This document shows, piece by piece, positions 9,940 to 19,208 of a stretch of 64,000 nucleotides of DNA (position 1 is the stretch's first letter; the number at the start of each line of letters is the position of its first letter). The DNA is from Stakelama saccharophila (GTDB lineage: Bacteria > Pseudomonadota > Alphaproteobacteria > Sphingomonadales > Sphingomonadaceae): assembly GCF_032229225.1 (NCBI RefSeq), contig NZ_CP135076.1, forward strand, positions 186,001-250,000, written 5' to 3'. A program made the translations under genes and the position numbers. The notes under the pieces were generated by a model, which searched no databases, was not told the origin of the DNA, and worked only from the letters and a program-made list of their open reading frames with translations.

Positions 9940-10913
9940 ACCCGCTCTTTCTTGAGCGGTCGCGCCAGCAGGTCGTCGATCACCCGAAGCACATCGGCGC
10001 CTTCCAGCAAGTCGCACACCGCCTTCGTCACCGGCATGTCGATGCCCTGCACCTCTGCGGATTCGCGCAGCACCGGCGCGGTGAATGCTCCCTCCGCCAC
10101 GGTCCGGCGATCGGACAGCAGCGCGCCGGCCGGCCGCCCCTGCCCCAGGCCCACACCAAGCGAGAAATTGCGCGACTGGGTCGAGGAGCAGGTGAGCACG
10201 AGGTCGCCGAGCCCGGAAAGGCCGGAAAGCGTTTCGGGCTGCGCGCCGCGTGCCATGCCGAAGCGCGTCATTTCCGCAAAGCCGCGGGCGATGAGCGCGG
10301 CGCGCGCATTCTGCCCCAGCCCCGCCCCGTCGACCACGCCGCACGCGATCGCCAGCACATTCTTCACCGCGCCACCGATTTCCGCGCCGATCACGTCGCT
10401 TGCACCATATGGACGGAAAGTCTTGCTCGCGAGCCGTTCGGCCAGCGCGCTGCGCAAGGCCGCATCCTCGCAGGCGAGCGTCACCGCGGTCGGCAGGCCG
10501 GACGCCACCTCCTTGGCGAAGGTGGGACCGGACAGCACGGCAAGCGGGGCGTGGGGATGCACCTCGGCCGCTACCTCGCCGACCAGCAGATGGGTGCGCG
10601 CCTCGATCCCCTTGGCGCACAGCACCATCGGCGTGGTGCCGACCGGCGTCTCGGCAAGGACGGCGCGAACATGCTGTGCCGGCACTACGACAAGCAACGC
10701 ATCCATGCCGGCCAATTCGCCGAGCCGACCCGTGGCGCGGATGCCGGGGGACAACTTCACCTCCGGCAGGAAGGCGGTATTCTCCTGCTTCTCATTGATC
10801 GCGGCGACCACCTCCGGCTCGCGCGCCCACAGCGTGACGGGCATATCGTCCTTCGCCGCGACCTGTGCGAGCGCCGTGCCCCAGGCACCCGCACCGATAA
10901 CTCCGATTCTCAT
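9936..10913 (-). CDS. gpsA: NAD(P)H-dependent glycerol-3-phosphate dehydrogenase
   Basis: Reduces dihydroxyacetone phosphate to sn-glycerol-3-phosphate, the backbone for phospholipid synthesis. The 325 aa open with the nucleotide-binding motif [14 protein letters not shown] and include ALCAKGIE-type (VLCAKGIEA) and [13 protein letters not shown] segments, the latter carrying the catalytic lysine. Full length for GpsA. ATG at 10913 overlaps the tsaD stop by 4 nt, and its own stop overlaps the DUF1697 start, so all three genes are probably translated together. Confidence 0.97.
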   Translation of the reverse strand: MRIGVIGAGAWGTALAQVAAKDDMPVTLWAREPEVVAAINEKQENTAFLPEVKLSPGIRATGRLGELAGMDALLVVVPAQHVRAVLAETPVGTTPMVLCAKGIEARTHLLVGEVAAEVHPHAPLAVLSGPTFAKEVASGLPTAVTLACEDAALRSALAERLASKTFRPYGASDVIGAEIGGAVKNVLAIACGVVDGAGLGQNARAALIARGFAEMTRFGMARGAQPETLSGLSGLGDLVLTCSSTQSRNFSLGVGLGQGRPAGALLSDRRTVAEGAFTAPVLRESAEVQGIDMPVTKAVCDLLEGADVLRVIDDLLARPLKKERV

Positions 10914-11944
10914 GCTTTCACTCCCGCGCCGCGAACTTTTTCGGCATTGGCGTCAAGGGGCCAGCGTGCCCGCGCCGCAATGTCGAGCGGATCGGTCAGC
11001 CCCGCGGCGTATCGCTCGGCCCCGGCCCAGCCGATCATCGCGGCATTGTCGGTGCACAGCCATAATGGCGGCGCGACGAAGCGCAGGCCGGCTTCGGCGG
11101 CCAGCGCCTCCAGATTGCCGCGCACCGCCTGATTGGCCGCCACGCCGCCCGCCACGACCAGCGCCGTGGCTTCCGCCGCCTGTTCCAGCGCGCCCCGCGT
11201 GCGGTCGGTCAGGCAATCGACGACCGCCTGCTGGAACGAAGCGGCGATGTCCTGCGCGCTATGGGTGCCGGCATCGCGCGCCCTCAGCACCGCGCTCTTC
11301 AAGCCGGCAAAGGAGAAATGCGGTTCGCGCGAGCCGAGCAGCGGGCGCGGCAGCTTCACCGATTGCGGATCGCCCTTCGCCGCTGCGCGCTCCACCGCGG
11401 GTCCACCGGGAAAGCCCAGGCCGAGCAGCTTCGCCGTCTTGTCGAACGCCTCGCCCGCAGCATCGTCTATCGTCGTGGCAAGCCGGCGATAGCGGCCGAC
11501 GCCCTCCACGAGCAGCAATTGGCAATGCCCGCCCGATACGAGCAGCAGAAGATAGGGAAATTCCAGGCTGGCATCGGCAAGCCGCGGGCTGAGCGCATGG
11601 CCCTCCAGGTGATTGACCGCCACGAGCGGCTTGGCCGAGGCGAGCGCGAGCGCCTTTGCCGTCACCAGCCCCACCATCACGCCGCCGATCAGCCCCGGAC
11701 CGGCGGTTGCGGCGATGGCATCGACATCGGCGAGCGTCTTGCCGGATTCAGCAAACGCCGCCTCGATCAGCGGACCGAGGATCTCGACATGCGCGCGCGC
11801 CGCGATCTCCGGCACGACGCCGCCATAAGGCGCATGCGCCGCCTCCTGCCCCGCCAGCTTGTGCGACAGGACGTCGCGGTCGCTCGTGATCAGCGCGGCG
11901 GCGGTTTCGTCGCAGCTCGATTCCAGACCCAGTATCAGCGCCAT
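10910..11944 (-). CDS. tsaD: tRNA N6-adenosine threonylcarbamoyltransferase TsaD
   Basis: Transfers the threonylcarbamoyl group to A37 of ANN-decoding tRNAs (t6A). The 344-aa ASKHA-fold protein opens with [17 protein letters not shown] and has the [13 protein letters not shown] metal-site region, [13 protein letters not shown] and the ATP-site [10 protein letters not shown]. Length and motifs are complete. First gene of tsaD-gpsA-DUF1697, divergent from hemC with only 39 bp between start codons; this tsaD/hemC divergent pairing is common in alphaproteobacteria. Confidence 0.97.
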   Translation of the reverse strand: MALILGLESSCDETAAALITSDRDVLSHKLAGQEAAHAPYGGVVPEIAARAHVEILGPLIEAAFAESGKTLADVDAIAATAGPGLIGGVMVGLVTAKALALASAKPLVAVNHLEGHALSPRLADASLEFPYLLLLVSGGHCQLLLVEGVGRYRRLATTIDDAAGEAFDKTAKLLGLGFPGGPAVERAAAKGDPQSVKLPRPLLGSREPHFSFAGLKSAVLRARDAGTHSAQDIAASFQQAVVDCLTDRTRGALEQAAEATALVVAGGVAANQAVRGNLEALAAEAGLRFVAPPLWLCTDNAAMIGWAGAERYAAGLTDPLDIAARARWPLDANAEKVRGAGVKA

Positions 11945-11983
11945 GGCTTTCCTCTAACCCGCATGGCCGCTAGCACAAGGCGC

Positions 11984-12901
11984 ATGCCACGCTTTCGCAT
12001 CGGAACCCGCGGATCGCCGCTTGCGCTCACCCAGGCGAACATGGTGCGCGATGCCCTGATCGCAGCGCATGGCTGGGACCGGGAAACGGTGGAGATCGTC
12101 ACCGTTCGCACGACCGGCGACCGCGTTCAGGATCGCGCCCTTGCGGAAATCGGCGGCAAGGCGTTGTGGACCAAGGAACTGGACCGCGCGCTGAGCGAGA
12201 ACGCAATCGACTGCGCGGTGCATTCGATGAAGGACGTGGAGACGCTTCGCCCCGCCGAGATCGTCATCGCGGCGATGCTGCCGCGCGCCGATGTTCGCGA
12301 CCGGATCATCGGCGCAACCTCGATCGAGGCACTGCGTGCCGGTGCGGTCGTCGGCACCAGTTCGCCGCGACGGGCGGCGCAGTTGAAGCATCGCCGCCCG
12401 GACCTTTCGATCACGCTGTTCCGCGGCAATGTCGACACCCGCCTTGCCAAGCTGAAAGCCGGCGAAGCGGACGCCACCCTGCTCGCGTCCGCAGGGCTGG
12501 CGCGCCTGGGACGGCACGACGTCGGAACGCCGATTCCGGTGGAATCGATGCTGCCCGCACCGGCTCAGGGCGCAATCGGCATCGAAACCCGCGAAGACGA
12601 TTCCCGTGCGCGCAAGTGGCTCGCCGCGATCGACGATCCGGACACCAGCGCCTGTGTGCGTTGCGAGCGGGCGCTCTTGGCGGCACTGGGCGCGGATTGC
12701 CACTCGCCGGTGGCGGCACTCGCAACGATCACAGGGGACCTTCTGACGCTGTCGGCCGAGCTTCTGGCGCTCGACGGCAGCGCGAAAGTCGCCGATCGCG
12801 CGACCGGCGCCATCGGCGATCCGGCCATGCCGAAGCGCCTTGCCAGCGATCTGCTCGCCGCCGCGCCGCATGCGATCGCGCGGCTGTTCACCGGGCGATG
12901 A
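11984..12901 (+). CDS. hemC: Hydroxymethylbilane synthase (porphobilinogen deaminase)
   Basis: Polymerises four porphobilinogens into hydroxymethylbilane. The 305 aa start with RFRIGTRGSPLALTQA. The catalytic aspartate lies in HSMKD (Asp84), and the cysteine carrying the dipyrromethane cofactor is Cys239 in LGADCHSP. I chose ATG at 11984 because AAGG lies 6 nt upstream and the protein then begins at the usual family position; ATG at 11963 would add seven residues. The stop overlaps the hemD start (ATGA). Cytoplasmic, haem/sirohaem pathway. Confidence 0.96.
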   Translation: MPRFRIGTRGSPLALTQANMVRDALIAAHGWDRETVEIVTVRTTGDRVQDRALAEIGGKALWTKELDRALSENAIDCAVHSMKDVETLRPAEIVIAAMLPRADVRDRIIGATSIEALRAGAVVGTSSPRRAAQLKHRRPDLSITLFRGNVDTRLAKLKAGEADATLLASAGLARLGRHDVGTPIPVESMLPAPAQGAIGIETREDDSRARKWLAAIDDPDTSACVRCERALLAALGADCHSPVAALATITGDLLTLSAELLALDGSAKVADRATGAIGDPAMPKRLASDLLAAAPHAIARLFTGR

Positions 12902-13569
12902 GCCGCACCGTTGTCGTCCTTCGGCCGGAACCCGGCAATGCCGCGACCATGGCGCGTCTGGCGCGCGAGGGTCTGGCGGGGCGCGCCCTGCCCCTGTTCG
13001 CAGTCCATGCCTTGCCCTGGAAGGCGCGCGCCGCGGACCACGACGCGTTGATCCTGACAAGCGCCAACGCGGTGCGCTTTGGGGGCGAGGGGCTGGCGAC
13101 GCTGCGAACGCTTCCCGTCTATGCCGTCGGTATGCGAACCGCCGAGGCCGCATCCATGGCCGGATTCTGGATCGCGCATGTCGGGCGGACGGGCAAGGAG
13201 GCGCTGGTCGCCGCGGCCGAGGCGCGCGGCGTCCGCCGGGCGCTACATCTCGCCGGGCGCGAGCACGGCCTGACCGTGAACGGACCGATCTCGACGGTCG
13301 CCATATGCTATGCGTCCGACCCGGTCGACGTGCCTGCCCCGGCGATCGATGCGCTGGCCGGCCAGGTCGCGCTGGTGCATTCACCGCGCGCGGCGGAGCG
13401 GCTCGCCGCACTGGTCGATGCATACCGTCTTGCGCGCGACCGAGTGGCGATCGCCGCCATCAGCGATGCCGCCGGCGCCGCAGCCGGTGGCGGGTGGCGC
13501 ACCGTCGCGGTCGCACGGCGCCCGACCGATGCCGATCTCGTCGCCGCCGTGCACCGCCTCGCCGATTGA
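12898..13569 (+). CDS. hemD: Uroporphyrinogen-III synthase
   Basis: Cyclises hydroxymethylbilane with inversion of ring D. The 223-aa protein is poorly conserved, as usual for HemD, but shows the two-domain pattern, with ALILTSANAVRFGG in the first lobe and VALVHSPRAAERLAALV in the second, plus AIAAISDAAGAAA near the end. Its position, overlapping hemC by 4 nt, is the strongest support. Followed 31 nt later by the mitofilin-like gene. Confidence 0.92.
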   Translation: MSRTVVVLRPEPGNAATMARLAREGLAGRALPLFAVHALPWKARAADHDALILTSANAVRFGGEGLATLRTLPVYAVGMRTAEAASMAGFWIAHVGRTGKEALVAAAEARGVRRALHLAGREHGLTVNGPISTVAICYASDPVDVPAPAIDALAGQVALVHSPRAAERLAALVDAYRLARDRVAIAAISDAAGAAAGGGWRTVAVARRPTDADLVAAVHRLAD

Positions 13570-13600
13570 CCGGATCGCCGCGCACGGGGATAAGGGCGCC

Positions 13601-14533
13601 ATGACCAGCGACAATGCGGCCTTCCGCACCGGCCAGCAGCGGACCGTGACCTTCAGGACGTTGCTGATCGTCTGCCTGGCGGCCTTTCTCGTCGGCGCGG
13701 CGATCGTGGCGGCGGGCTGGCTCGCATATGACCGCTATTGGCGCGCGACGGCACCGCGTTCGGTGCAGGGCAGCACGAAATCCGTCGCGGCGGATGCGCG
13801 CGCGCAACAGCCGGAACCGGCGCTCGGCCGGCTGGCGGAGCGGGAGGATGCGCTGTCCAGCCGGATCGCCGGTCTGGAGGAACGGCTCGCCACGATCGAC
13901 ACCAGCAGCCGCGTCGCATCCGGCTTCGCCAACCGTGCCGAGGGGCTGATGGTTGCCTTCGCGGCGCGCCGCGCGCTCGATCGGGGGCTGGCGCTGGGAT
14001 ATATCGAAGAGCAGTTGCGCGGGCGATTCGGCCGGACCGAACCCAAGGCGGTGGCGACCGTCGTTACCGCAGCCAGCCAGCCGGTGACGCTCGAAAATCT
14101 GCGCATGGAACTCGACCGCGTCGGCCCGGACCTGCTGAGCGGCGGCGACGGCGGCCTGTGGGACGCATTCCAACGTGAACTGGCAAACCTCGTCGTCGTT
14201 CGGCAGCAGAATGTACCCAGCCCCCGCCCGAACGCCAGGCTGCGCCGGGCGAAGCGCATGCTCGACGCCGGCAATGTGCAAGGCGCCGTCGCGGAGGTGG
14301 CCCGCCTTCCGGGCGCCGACCAGGCGAAGGGCTGGCTGCGCATGGCGCGGCGCTATATCAACGCCAGGGACGCGCTCGACGTGATCGAGACGGCCGCGAT
14401 CCAGGGACGCAGCAATCAGCCCGCGGCGATCGCCCCGGCCAGGCCGACCTTGCCGGCGACGCCTTCGACGGACAGCGGAACACAGGAGCCGCCATCGCCA
14501 CCCGCGACCGCGGCGCCGAAACAAGGAACGTAA
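13601..14533 (+). CDS. Mitofilin-like (COG4223-type) single-pass membrane protein
   Basis: 310 aa. A membrane segment at about 21-43 (LLIVCLAAFLVGAAIVAAGW) follows a short cytoplasmic N-terminus. A helical, Ala/Glu/Arg-rich periplasmic region contains a likely coiled coil (LGRLAEREDALSSRIAGLEERL), and the C-terminal tail is Pro/Ala/Thr-rich. Alphaproteobacterial proteins downstream of hemD are often annotated as mitofilin-related, the bacterial counterpart of the Mic60 crista-junction protein, and the layout here fits. Only the topology is directly seen; the relationship rests on gene order and domain pattern. Start ATG at 13601, 31 nt after hemD. It ends 3 nt before the acyl-CoA dehydrogenase gene. 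Confidence 0.7.
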   Translation: MTSDNAAFRTGQQRTVTFRTLLIVCLAAFLVGAAIVAAGWLAYDRYWRATAPRSVQGSTKSVAADARAQQPEPALGRLAEREDALSSRIAGLEERLATIDTSSRVASGFANRAEGLMVAFAARRALDRGLALGYIEEQLRGRFGRTEPKAVATVVTAASQPVTLENLRMELDRVGPDLLSGGDGGLWDAFQRELANLVVVRQQNVPSPRPNARLRRAKRMLDAGNVQGAVAEVARLPGADQAKGWLRMARRYINARDALDVIETAAIQGRSNQPAAIAPARPTLPATPSTDSGTQEPPSPPATAAPKQGT

Positions 14534-14536
14534 TTT

Positions 14537-15721
14537 ATGGCAGGCATGGGCCGGTTCGACTGGCAGGATCCTTTCGCGCTCGACGCGCAACTGACCGACG
14601 AGGAGCGCATGGTGCGCGACACCGCGCACGGCTATGCGCGCTCCAGGCTGCTGCCGCGTGTGGAGAAAGCCTATCTCGACGAGCATTTCGACCGCGCGAT
14701 CCTGTCGGAAATGGGCGAGCTGGGCCTGCTCGGCGCGACGATCGCGCCCGAATATGGCGGCGCGGGGCTGGGCTATGTCAGCTACGGCCTGATCGCGCGC
14801 GAGGTCGAAGCGGTCGATTCGGGCTATCGCAGCGCGATGAGCGTCCAGTCGAGCCTTGTCATGCACCCGATCCATGCCTACGGCACCGAGGAGCAGAAGA
14901 GAAAGTATCTGCCCAGGCTGGCGACCGGCGAATGGGTCGGCTGTTTCGGGCTGACCGAGCCCGATGCCGGCTCCGACCCCGGCGGCATGAAGACGCGCGC
15001 GAAAAAAACCGACGGCGGCTATTCGCTGTCGGGGTCGAAGATGTGGATCACCAATTCGCCGATCGCCGATGTCTTCATCGTCTGGGCGAAATCGGACGCG
15101 CATGGCGGCAGGATCAAGGGCTTCGTGCTCGAAAAAGGCATGAAGGGCCTGTCGGCGCCCAGGATCGAGGGCAAGCTGTCGCTTCGCGCGTCGATCACCG
15201 GCGAAATCGTGATGGACGAGGTAGAGGTCGGCGAGGATGCGCTGCTGCCAGGCGTGGAGGGGCTGAAGGGGCCGTTCGGCTGCCTCAACCGCGCGCGCTA
15301 CGGTATCGCCTGGGGGACGATGGGGGCGGCCGAGTTCTGCATGGCAGCCGCGCGGCAATATACGCTCGACCGCCAGCAGTTCGGCGTGCCGCTCGCCTCC
15401 AAGCAGCTCGTCCAGATGAAGCTTGCCGATATGGAGACCGAGATCGCGCTCGGCCTGCAGGCGACATTGCGCGCCGGCCGCATGTTCGACGAGGGCACGC
15501 TCGCCCCCGAAGCGATCAGCCTGATCAAGCGCAACAATTGCGGCAAGGCCCTGAATATCGCCCGCGTCGCGCGCGACATGCACGGCGGCAACGGTATCTC
15601 GGGCGAATTCCACGTCATCCGACACGCGATCAATCTCGAAACGGTCAACACCTACGAAGGCACCCACGACGTCCACGGCCTGATCCTCGGCCGCGCAATC
15701 ACCGGGATCGCGGCGTTCTAG
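14537..15721 (+). CDS. gcdH: Glutaryl-CoA dehydrogenase-type acyl-CoA dehydrogenase
   Basis: FAD enzyme of lysine/tryptophan/glutarate catabolism that oxidatively decarboxylates glutaryl-CoA to crotonyl-CoA. The 394 aa match GcdH over their length: [33 protein letters not shown], the [14 protein letters not shown] helix, and the catalytic glutamate in [10 protein letters not shown]. The separate CoA-transferase gene downstream supports a glutarate route. Start ATG at 14537, only 3 nt after the preceding stop. It is distinguished from other acyl-CoA dehydrogenases mainly by the [19 protein letters not shown]-terminus. Confidence 0.92.
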   Translation: MAGMGRFDWQDPFALDAQLTDEERMVRDTAHGYARSRLLPRVEKAYLDEHFDRAILSEMGELGLLGATIAPEYGGAGLGYVSYGLIAREVEAVDSGYRSAMSVQSSLVMHPIHAYGTEEQKRKYLPRLATGEWVGCFGLTEPDAGSDPGGMKTRAKKTDGGYSLSGSKMWITNSPIADVFIVWAKSDAHGGRIKGFVLEKGMKGLSAPRIEGKLSLRASITGEIVMDEVEVGEDALLPGVEGLKGPFGCLNRARYGIAWGTMGAAEFCMAAARQYTLDRQQFGVPLASKQLVQMKLADMETEIALGLQATLRAGRMFDEGTLAPEAISLIKRNNCGKALNIARVARDMHGGNGISGEFHVIRHAINLETVNTYEGTHDVHGLILGRAITGIAAF

Positions 15722-15745
15722 TGCATCCATGTCCATTCCAGCCGG

Positions 15746-15815
15746 GCTGAACCTGTCGCAGCCCGTCTTGATTGCGGCACCCGCAGAACAGCCCTTCGAT
15801 AGGGCAAGGGCGAGC
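15746..15815. repeat. Degenerate family A repeat
   Basis: GCTGAACCTGTCGCAGC at 15746-15762 matches the family A start block with two changes. The rest, including the ACAGCCCTTCGATAGGGC segment, resembles the 3' part of the 1241 copy. It fills most of the 103-nt gap between gcdH and the CoA-transferase start, which explains why an apparent N-terminal extension from 15729 has no homology. Confidence 0.5.
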
Positions 15816-15824
15816 AGAGAAGTG

Positions 15825-16943
15825 ATGAAGCCCCTCCAAGGCATCAAGGTCGTCGAACTCGCACGCATCCTGGCGGGTCCATGGTGCGGGCAGTTGCTCG
15901 CCGATCTGGGGGCCGAGGTAATCAAGATCGAGCGGCCGGGTGCGGGCGACGATACGAGGACCTGGGGGCCGCCCTTCCTGCACGGCGCGAACGGCGAGAA
16001 TCTCGACGCCGCCTATTTCCACGCCGCCAATCGCGGGAAGCAGAGCCGCGCCATCGACATCACGACGCCGCACGGTCAGCAGGCGGTACGCGATCTCGTC
16101 GCCGAAGCCGATGTGGTGATCGAGAACTACAAGGTCGGCGGGCTGAAGAAATACGGGCTCGACCATGCAAGCCTGTTGGCGGTCAACCCGCGGCTCATCA
16201 CCTGCTCGATCACCGGTTTCGGCCAGACCGGCCCCTATGCCCACCGCGCCGGGTACGACTTCATCATTCAGGGCATGGGCGGGATCATGTCCCTGACCGG
16301 CGAGCCGGACGGCCCGCCGCAGAAGGCGGGCGTCGCCTATGCCGACATCTTCACCGGCGTCTATGCGGCGACCGCGATTCTCGCGGCGCTCCGCCGGCGC
16401 GATGTCGAGGGTACGGGCGCGCATATCGACATGGCGCTGCTCGACGCTCAGGTCGCCGTCCTCGCCAATCAGGCGCTCAACTGGATGGCAGGCGGCCAGG
16501 TGCCGCACCGCATGGGCAACGGCCATGCCAACCTCGCGCCCTATCAGGCGTTTGCGGCGAGCGATGGCGAACTGATCATCGCCGTCGGTAACGATTCGCA
16601 GTTCCGCAAGCTTTGCGCGGTGCTCGACCTGGATCTCGCGGGGGATGAACGCTTCGCCACCAATCCGGCGCGGGTCGCGAACCGCGCTGCGCTGATCCCC
16701 CTGCTGGAAGCGGCCATCGCGCCGCTCGGGAAAGCCGATCTCGCCGCCGCGCTGGAGGCCGAGGGCATCCCCTCGGGCCCGATCAACACGGTCGAGGAGG
16801 TATTCCACGACCCGCAGGTCGTCGCGCGAGGCATGCAGGTGGCGCCGGGCGGCTTGCCGGGGGTGGCGAGCCCGATCGTGATCGATGGCGAACGCATGGT
16901 CGCCGACCGCCCGAGCCCGCCGAGGCCCGCCAATGACGCATGA
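15825..16943 (+). CDS. CaiB/BaiF family (class III) CoA-transferase
   Basis: 372-aa class III CoA-transferase. It opens with LQGIKVVELARILAGPWCGQ, has the signature RGKQSRAIDIT and GYDFIIQGMGGIMSLTG, and the catalytic aspartate region IDMALLDAQ. Located immediately after gcdH, it probably activates glutarate (for example succinyl-CoA:glutarate CoA-transferase, as in human SUGCT), but the substrate is inferred from context. ATG at 15825 was chosen because homology begins there and GCAGAGAAG precedes it; the region upstream is a repeat relic. The stop overlaps the next gene by 11 nt. Confidence 0.9.
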   Translation: MKPLQGIKVVELARILAGPWCGQLLADLGAEVIKIERPGAGDDTRTWGPPFLHGANGENLDAAYFHAANRGKQSRAIDITTPHGQQAVRDLVAEADVVIENYKVGGLKKYGLDHASLLAVNPRLITCSITGFGQTGPYAHRAGYDFIIQGMGGIMSLTGEPDGPPQKAGVAYADIFTGVYAATAILAALRRRDVEGTGAHIDMALLDAQVAVLANQALNWMAGGQVPHRMGNGHANLAPYQAFAASDGELIIAVGNDSQFRKLCAVLDLDLAGDERFATNPARVANRAALIPLLEAAIAPLGKADLAAALEAEGIPSGPINTVEEVFHDPQVVARGMQVAPGGLPGVASPIVIDGERMVADRPSPPRPANDA

Positions 16944-17358
16944 TCTCCCGGAGGGCTACACGATCGCTTCCGAGCAACCGTCGGTCGCCGACTATCGCCG
17001 CTTGCGCCGGAATGCCGGGCTCAGTCCGAAATCGGCCGAGGCGGGAGCGGCGGGATTACCGAACACCTGGCATGCGGTCGTGGTCCGTCATTGCGATGCG
17101 GGCGTGGTCGGCATGGGACGTATCGTCGGCGATGGCGGGCTGTTCTTCTTCATCGTCGATATCGCGGTCGAGCCTGCGCATCAGGGCCGCGGGCTCGGCA
17201 AGGCGATCATGGCCGGGCTGATGACGCACCTGCGCGCCAACGGCCCGGCAAGCGCACATGTCGGCCTGTTCGCCGATGGAGAAGCCCACCGCCTGTATGC
17301 GCGGTTCGGCTTCAAGCCGACGGCGCCGGAATCGATCGGGATGGCGTTGGTGCTATAG
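16933..17358 (+). CDS. GNAT family N-acetyltransferase
   Basis: 141 aa. The acetyl-CoA-binding signature is clear: VDIAVEPAHQGRGLGKAIM (about residues 73-91), followed by VGLFADGEAHRLYARFGFKP. The start ATG at 16933 lies inside the CoA-transferase gene, giving an 11-nt overlap. The substrate cannot be told from sequence. It ends back to back with the convergent DUF72 gene, and the two stop codons form the palindrome CTATAG at 17353-17358. Confidence 0.9.
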   Translation: MTHDLPEGYTIASEQPSVADYRRLRRNAGLSPKSAEAGAAGLPNTWHAVVVRHCDAGVVGMGRIVGDGGLFFFIVDIAVEPAHQGRGLGKAIMAGLMTHLRANGPASAHVGLFADGEAHRLYARFGFKPTAPESIGMALVL

Positions 17359-18144
17359 CCGGGCGAGCAGCGCCTGTGCGGCGGCCGGCGCCTTCTCCTT
17401 GAACCCGTTGATCATGAACACGAAGGTGTCGCGCGGCACCGTTTCAGCCTTTTCGCCGAACGTCGGAAGGCCGGCGGGCGCGCCGCCTTCCGCCCAGCAT
17501 TTCGCCGCCATCGCCCAGTCGTCCAGCCTGGACGGGGAATAGCCGTCGACATAGCGTTCCTCGGCATTTTCCAGGCGGGCATATGTGAAATCGGCGGTCA
17601 TGTCGGCAATCGCCGGATATTCGGCCGAATCGGCATAGACGATGGCGACGCCGGCCTTGCGGCACATCGCGACGAACTCGGGCGTGTGGAAGCTGTCGTT
17701 GCGCACCTGGACGGCGTGACGCAGCCTCAGCCCGTCCTGCTTTTCGGGAAGCAGTGCCAGAAACGCACCGAAATCCTCTGCGTCGAATTTCTTGGTCGCC
17801 ATGAACTGCCACAGGATGGGACCAAGCTTGTCGCCGAGTTCCGACAGCCCCTGATTGCAGAAGGTTTCGATCGGTTCACCTGCTTCGGCCAGCACCTTGC
17901 GGTTGGTGACGTAGCGCGATGCCTTCACCGTGAAGACGAAGTCGTCCGGCACGACCCTGGCCCAGTTGGCGAAGCTTTCGGGCTTTTGCAGCCGGTGATA
18001 GGTCGCGTTGATCTCGATCGCCGTCACCTGCCGCGACGCATATTCCAGTTCCCGCTTCTGAACCAGGTCGTCCGGATAGAAGACGCCGCGCCAGGGAGGA
18101 TAGGTCCAGCCGCCGATGCCGACACGGATTCGCTTCCTGCTCAT
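17353..18144 (-). CDS. DUF72 (YecE-like) domain-containing protein
   Basis: 263 aa from the ATG at 18144. TIM-barrel-like DUF72 protein beginning RKRIRVGIGGWTYPPWRGVFYP, with the family features ATYHRLQKPESFANWA, VKASRYVTNRKVL, GPILWQFMATKKF and VRNDSFHTPEFVAMCR. The molecular function of DUF72 is not established. An alternative start at 18180 adds 12 residues without homology. Convergent with the GNAT gene, with abutting stop codons. Confidence 0.9.
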   Translation of the reverse strand: MSRKRIRVGIGGWTYPPWRGVFYPDDLVQKRELEYASRQVTAIEINATYHRLQKPESFANWARVVPDDFVFTVKASRYVTNRKVLAEAGEPIETFCNQGLSELGDKLGPILWQFMATKKFDAEDFGAFLALLPEKQDGLRLRHAVQVRNDSFHTPEFVAMCRKAGVAIVYADSAEYPAIADMTADFTYARLENAEERYVDGYSPSRLDDWAMAAKCWAEGGAPAGLPTFGEKAETVPRDTFVFMINGFKEKAPAAAQALLARL

Positions 18145-18204
18145 GCCCGGCCTCTTACCGCGTTCCCACGCGGACCGCACCGGGGAATCGCGCCCGAGCC
18201 GCGC

Positions 18205-18558
18205 TCAGAGATATTCGTCCCAGTGCCGATAGGCCGGTTCCGGCACTTCGTGCGGGCGATCGGCCTTGTCGAGCGCCATATAGGGCGCGGCTTCGACATC
18301 CTCCCGGGTCACCGAAAGGGAATAGCCGCGCAGTTTCGGATCATAGTCGAGAAGCGCCCAGGGGAGCGGATAGACCCTGGCGCCGATCCCGAAAATGCCG
18401 CCGAAGCTGAGGATCGCGAACCGAACCTGACCCGAAACCTTGTCGATCATGACCGAATGAATGGTGCCGATCTTCTCCGCCCGTCGGTCATAGACGGCGG
18501 TGCCTTCCACCCGTGCCGAAGAAATCAGGCTGTGGTCGTCAACATCGATATTCGACAT
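18205..18558 (-). CDS. PRC-barrel domain protein
   Basis: 117 aa, soluble. The N-terminal two thirds is a PRC-barrel fold (LISSARVEGTAVYDRRAEKI, then GTIHSVMIDKVSGQVRFAIL). PRC barrels occur in the photosynthetic reaction centre H subunit and in RNA-processing proteins; stand-alone versions in alphaproteobacteria have no fixed role and are often stress-linked. Start ATG at 18558 with GGAGG 7 nt upstream. A good sigma70-like promoter lies about 50 nt upstream (18605-18633). Confidence 0.88.
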   Translation of the reverse strand: MSNIDVDDHSLISSARVEGTAVYDRRAEKIGTIHSVMIDKVSGQVRFAILSFGGIFGIGARVYPLPWALLDYDPKLRGYSLSVTREDVEAAPYMALDKADRPHEVPEPAYRHWDEYL

Positions 18559-18604
18559 GGTAGCCTCCATGGCCCCACCCGCGGGCGTAAAAACCCCGGT
18601 CGAA

Positions 18605-18633
18605 ACTATACACCTGGTATGATCGGTCGCCAA
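18605..18633 (-). promoter_or_regulatory. Sigma70-type promoter for the PRC-barrel gene
   Basis: On the minus strand: TTGGCG (18633-18628), a 17-nt spacer, then TATAGT (18610-18605). The -10 matches the consensus in five of six positions and the -35 in four. The position gives a leader of about 40 nt before the start codon at 18558. Confidence 0.55.
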
Positions 18634-19143
18634 GCGCGATGCCGCAGCCCAGCGCGGAGTCGTCCTGCTCGGGTGAGGAGCCCCGATTCGGCTGAAAGGC
18701 GGCAAGGACATATCGGCCGCAATCCATCGCAATCGCGCGAACAAGGTCGCAGGGGTGCACCTTGGCCGGATCATCAGCCGCCATGATCCCCAAGCGACGG
18801 GGACCGGCATGGAGATTTTCCCGCCGTTCGCGTCGCTAGCTGCGAACGACCGCTGTTACGGACGTGGGCTGTCTGCCGATCGGACGGCCGAGCCATATTC
18901 GCGACATAGGCGATCCACGCCTCGCGGATTTATGACGGTTCCGATCCCGCGTCGTTCATTCACCGCTTGAGAAATCGTGCTCGAAACCCGGCATTCACTC
19001 CACTTTGCCGGCACGGCGGCGACAACCGCAACTCGCCCTGCACTGATGCACTGTGGAACCCGAACTTCTCGTCATCCTGTGCCGATCGCCAATTCAGTTC
19101 GGCGGAATCTTTCGCGATTGCGGCCGCCGCTCATGTTCTCGAC
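18634..19143. other. Gene-poor interval upstream of the TonB receptor
   Basis: About 510 bp with no supportable gene. Frames here are short, start inconsistently and show no domain. Base composition is more AT-rich than the neighbours, especially around 18840-19140. The right end leads into the operator at 19144-19173. Confidence 0.5.
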
Positions 19144-19173
19144 CCGTCATAAAAATGATACTTATGGCTACCA
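19144..19173 (+). promoter_or_regulatory. Operator-like inverted repeat upstream of the TonB receptor
   Basis: CCGTCATAAAA (19144-19154) is followed by an imperfect 7-4-7 inverted repeat at 19156-19173 (TGATACT, TATG, GCTACCA). The same 11-base block followed by a perfect version of the repeat precedes the PHP hydrolase gene at 22613-22642. Here the repeat ends 35 nt before the receptor ATG. It is probably the binding site of the TetR regulator encoded at 21915. Confidence 0.6.
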
Positions 19174-19208
19174 TATGCGCCCCGAACTCAACCTTGGGGG
19201 CTCCGCTC

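Noticed and set aside
18539..18793. An 84-codon minus-strand frame upstream of the PRC-barrel gene
   Set aside because: Contains the PRC-barrel promoter and ribosome binding site, no homology, and amino acid composition typical of non-coding DNA.
19053..19208. Upstream start codons for the TonB receptor (19053, 19164)
   Set aside because: They would place the operator inside the gene and add an unlikely Cys-rich leader before a normal signal peptide.
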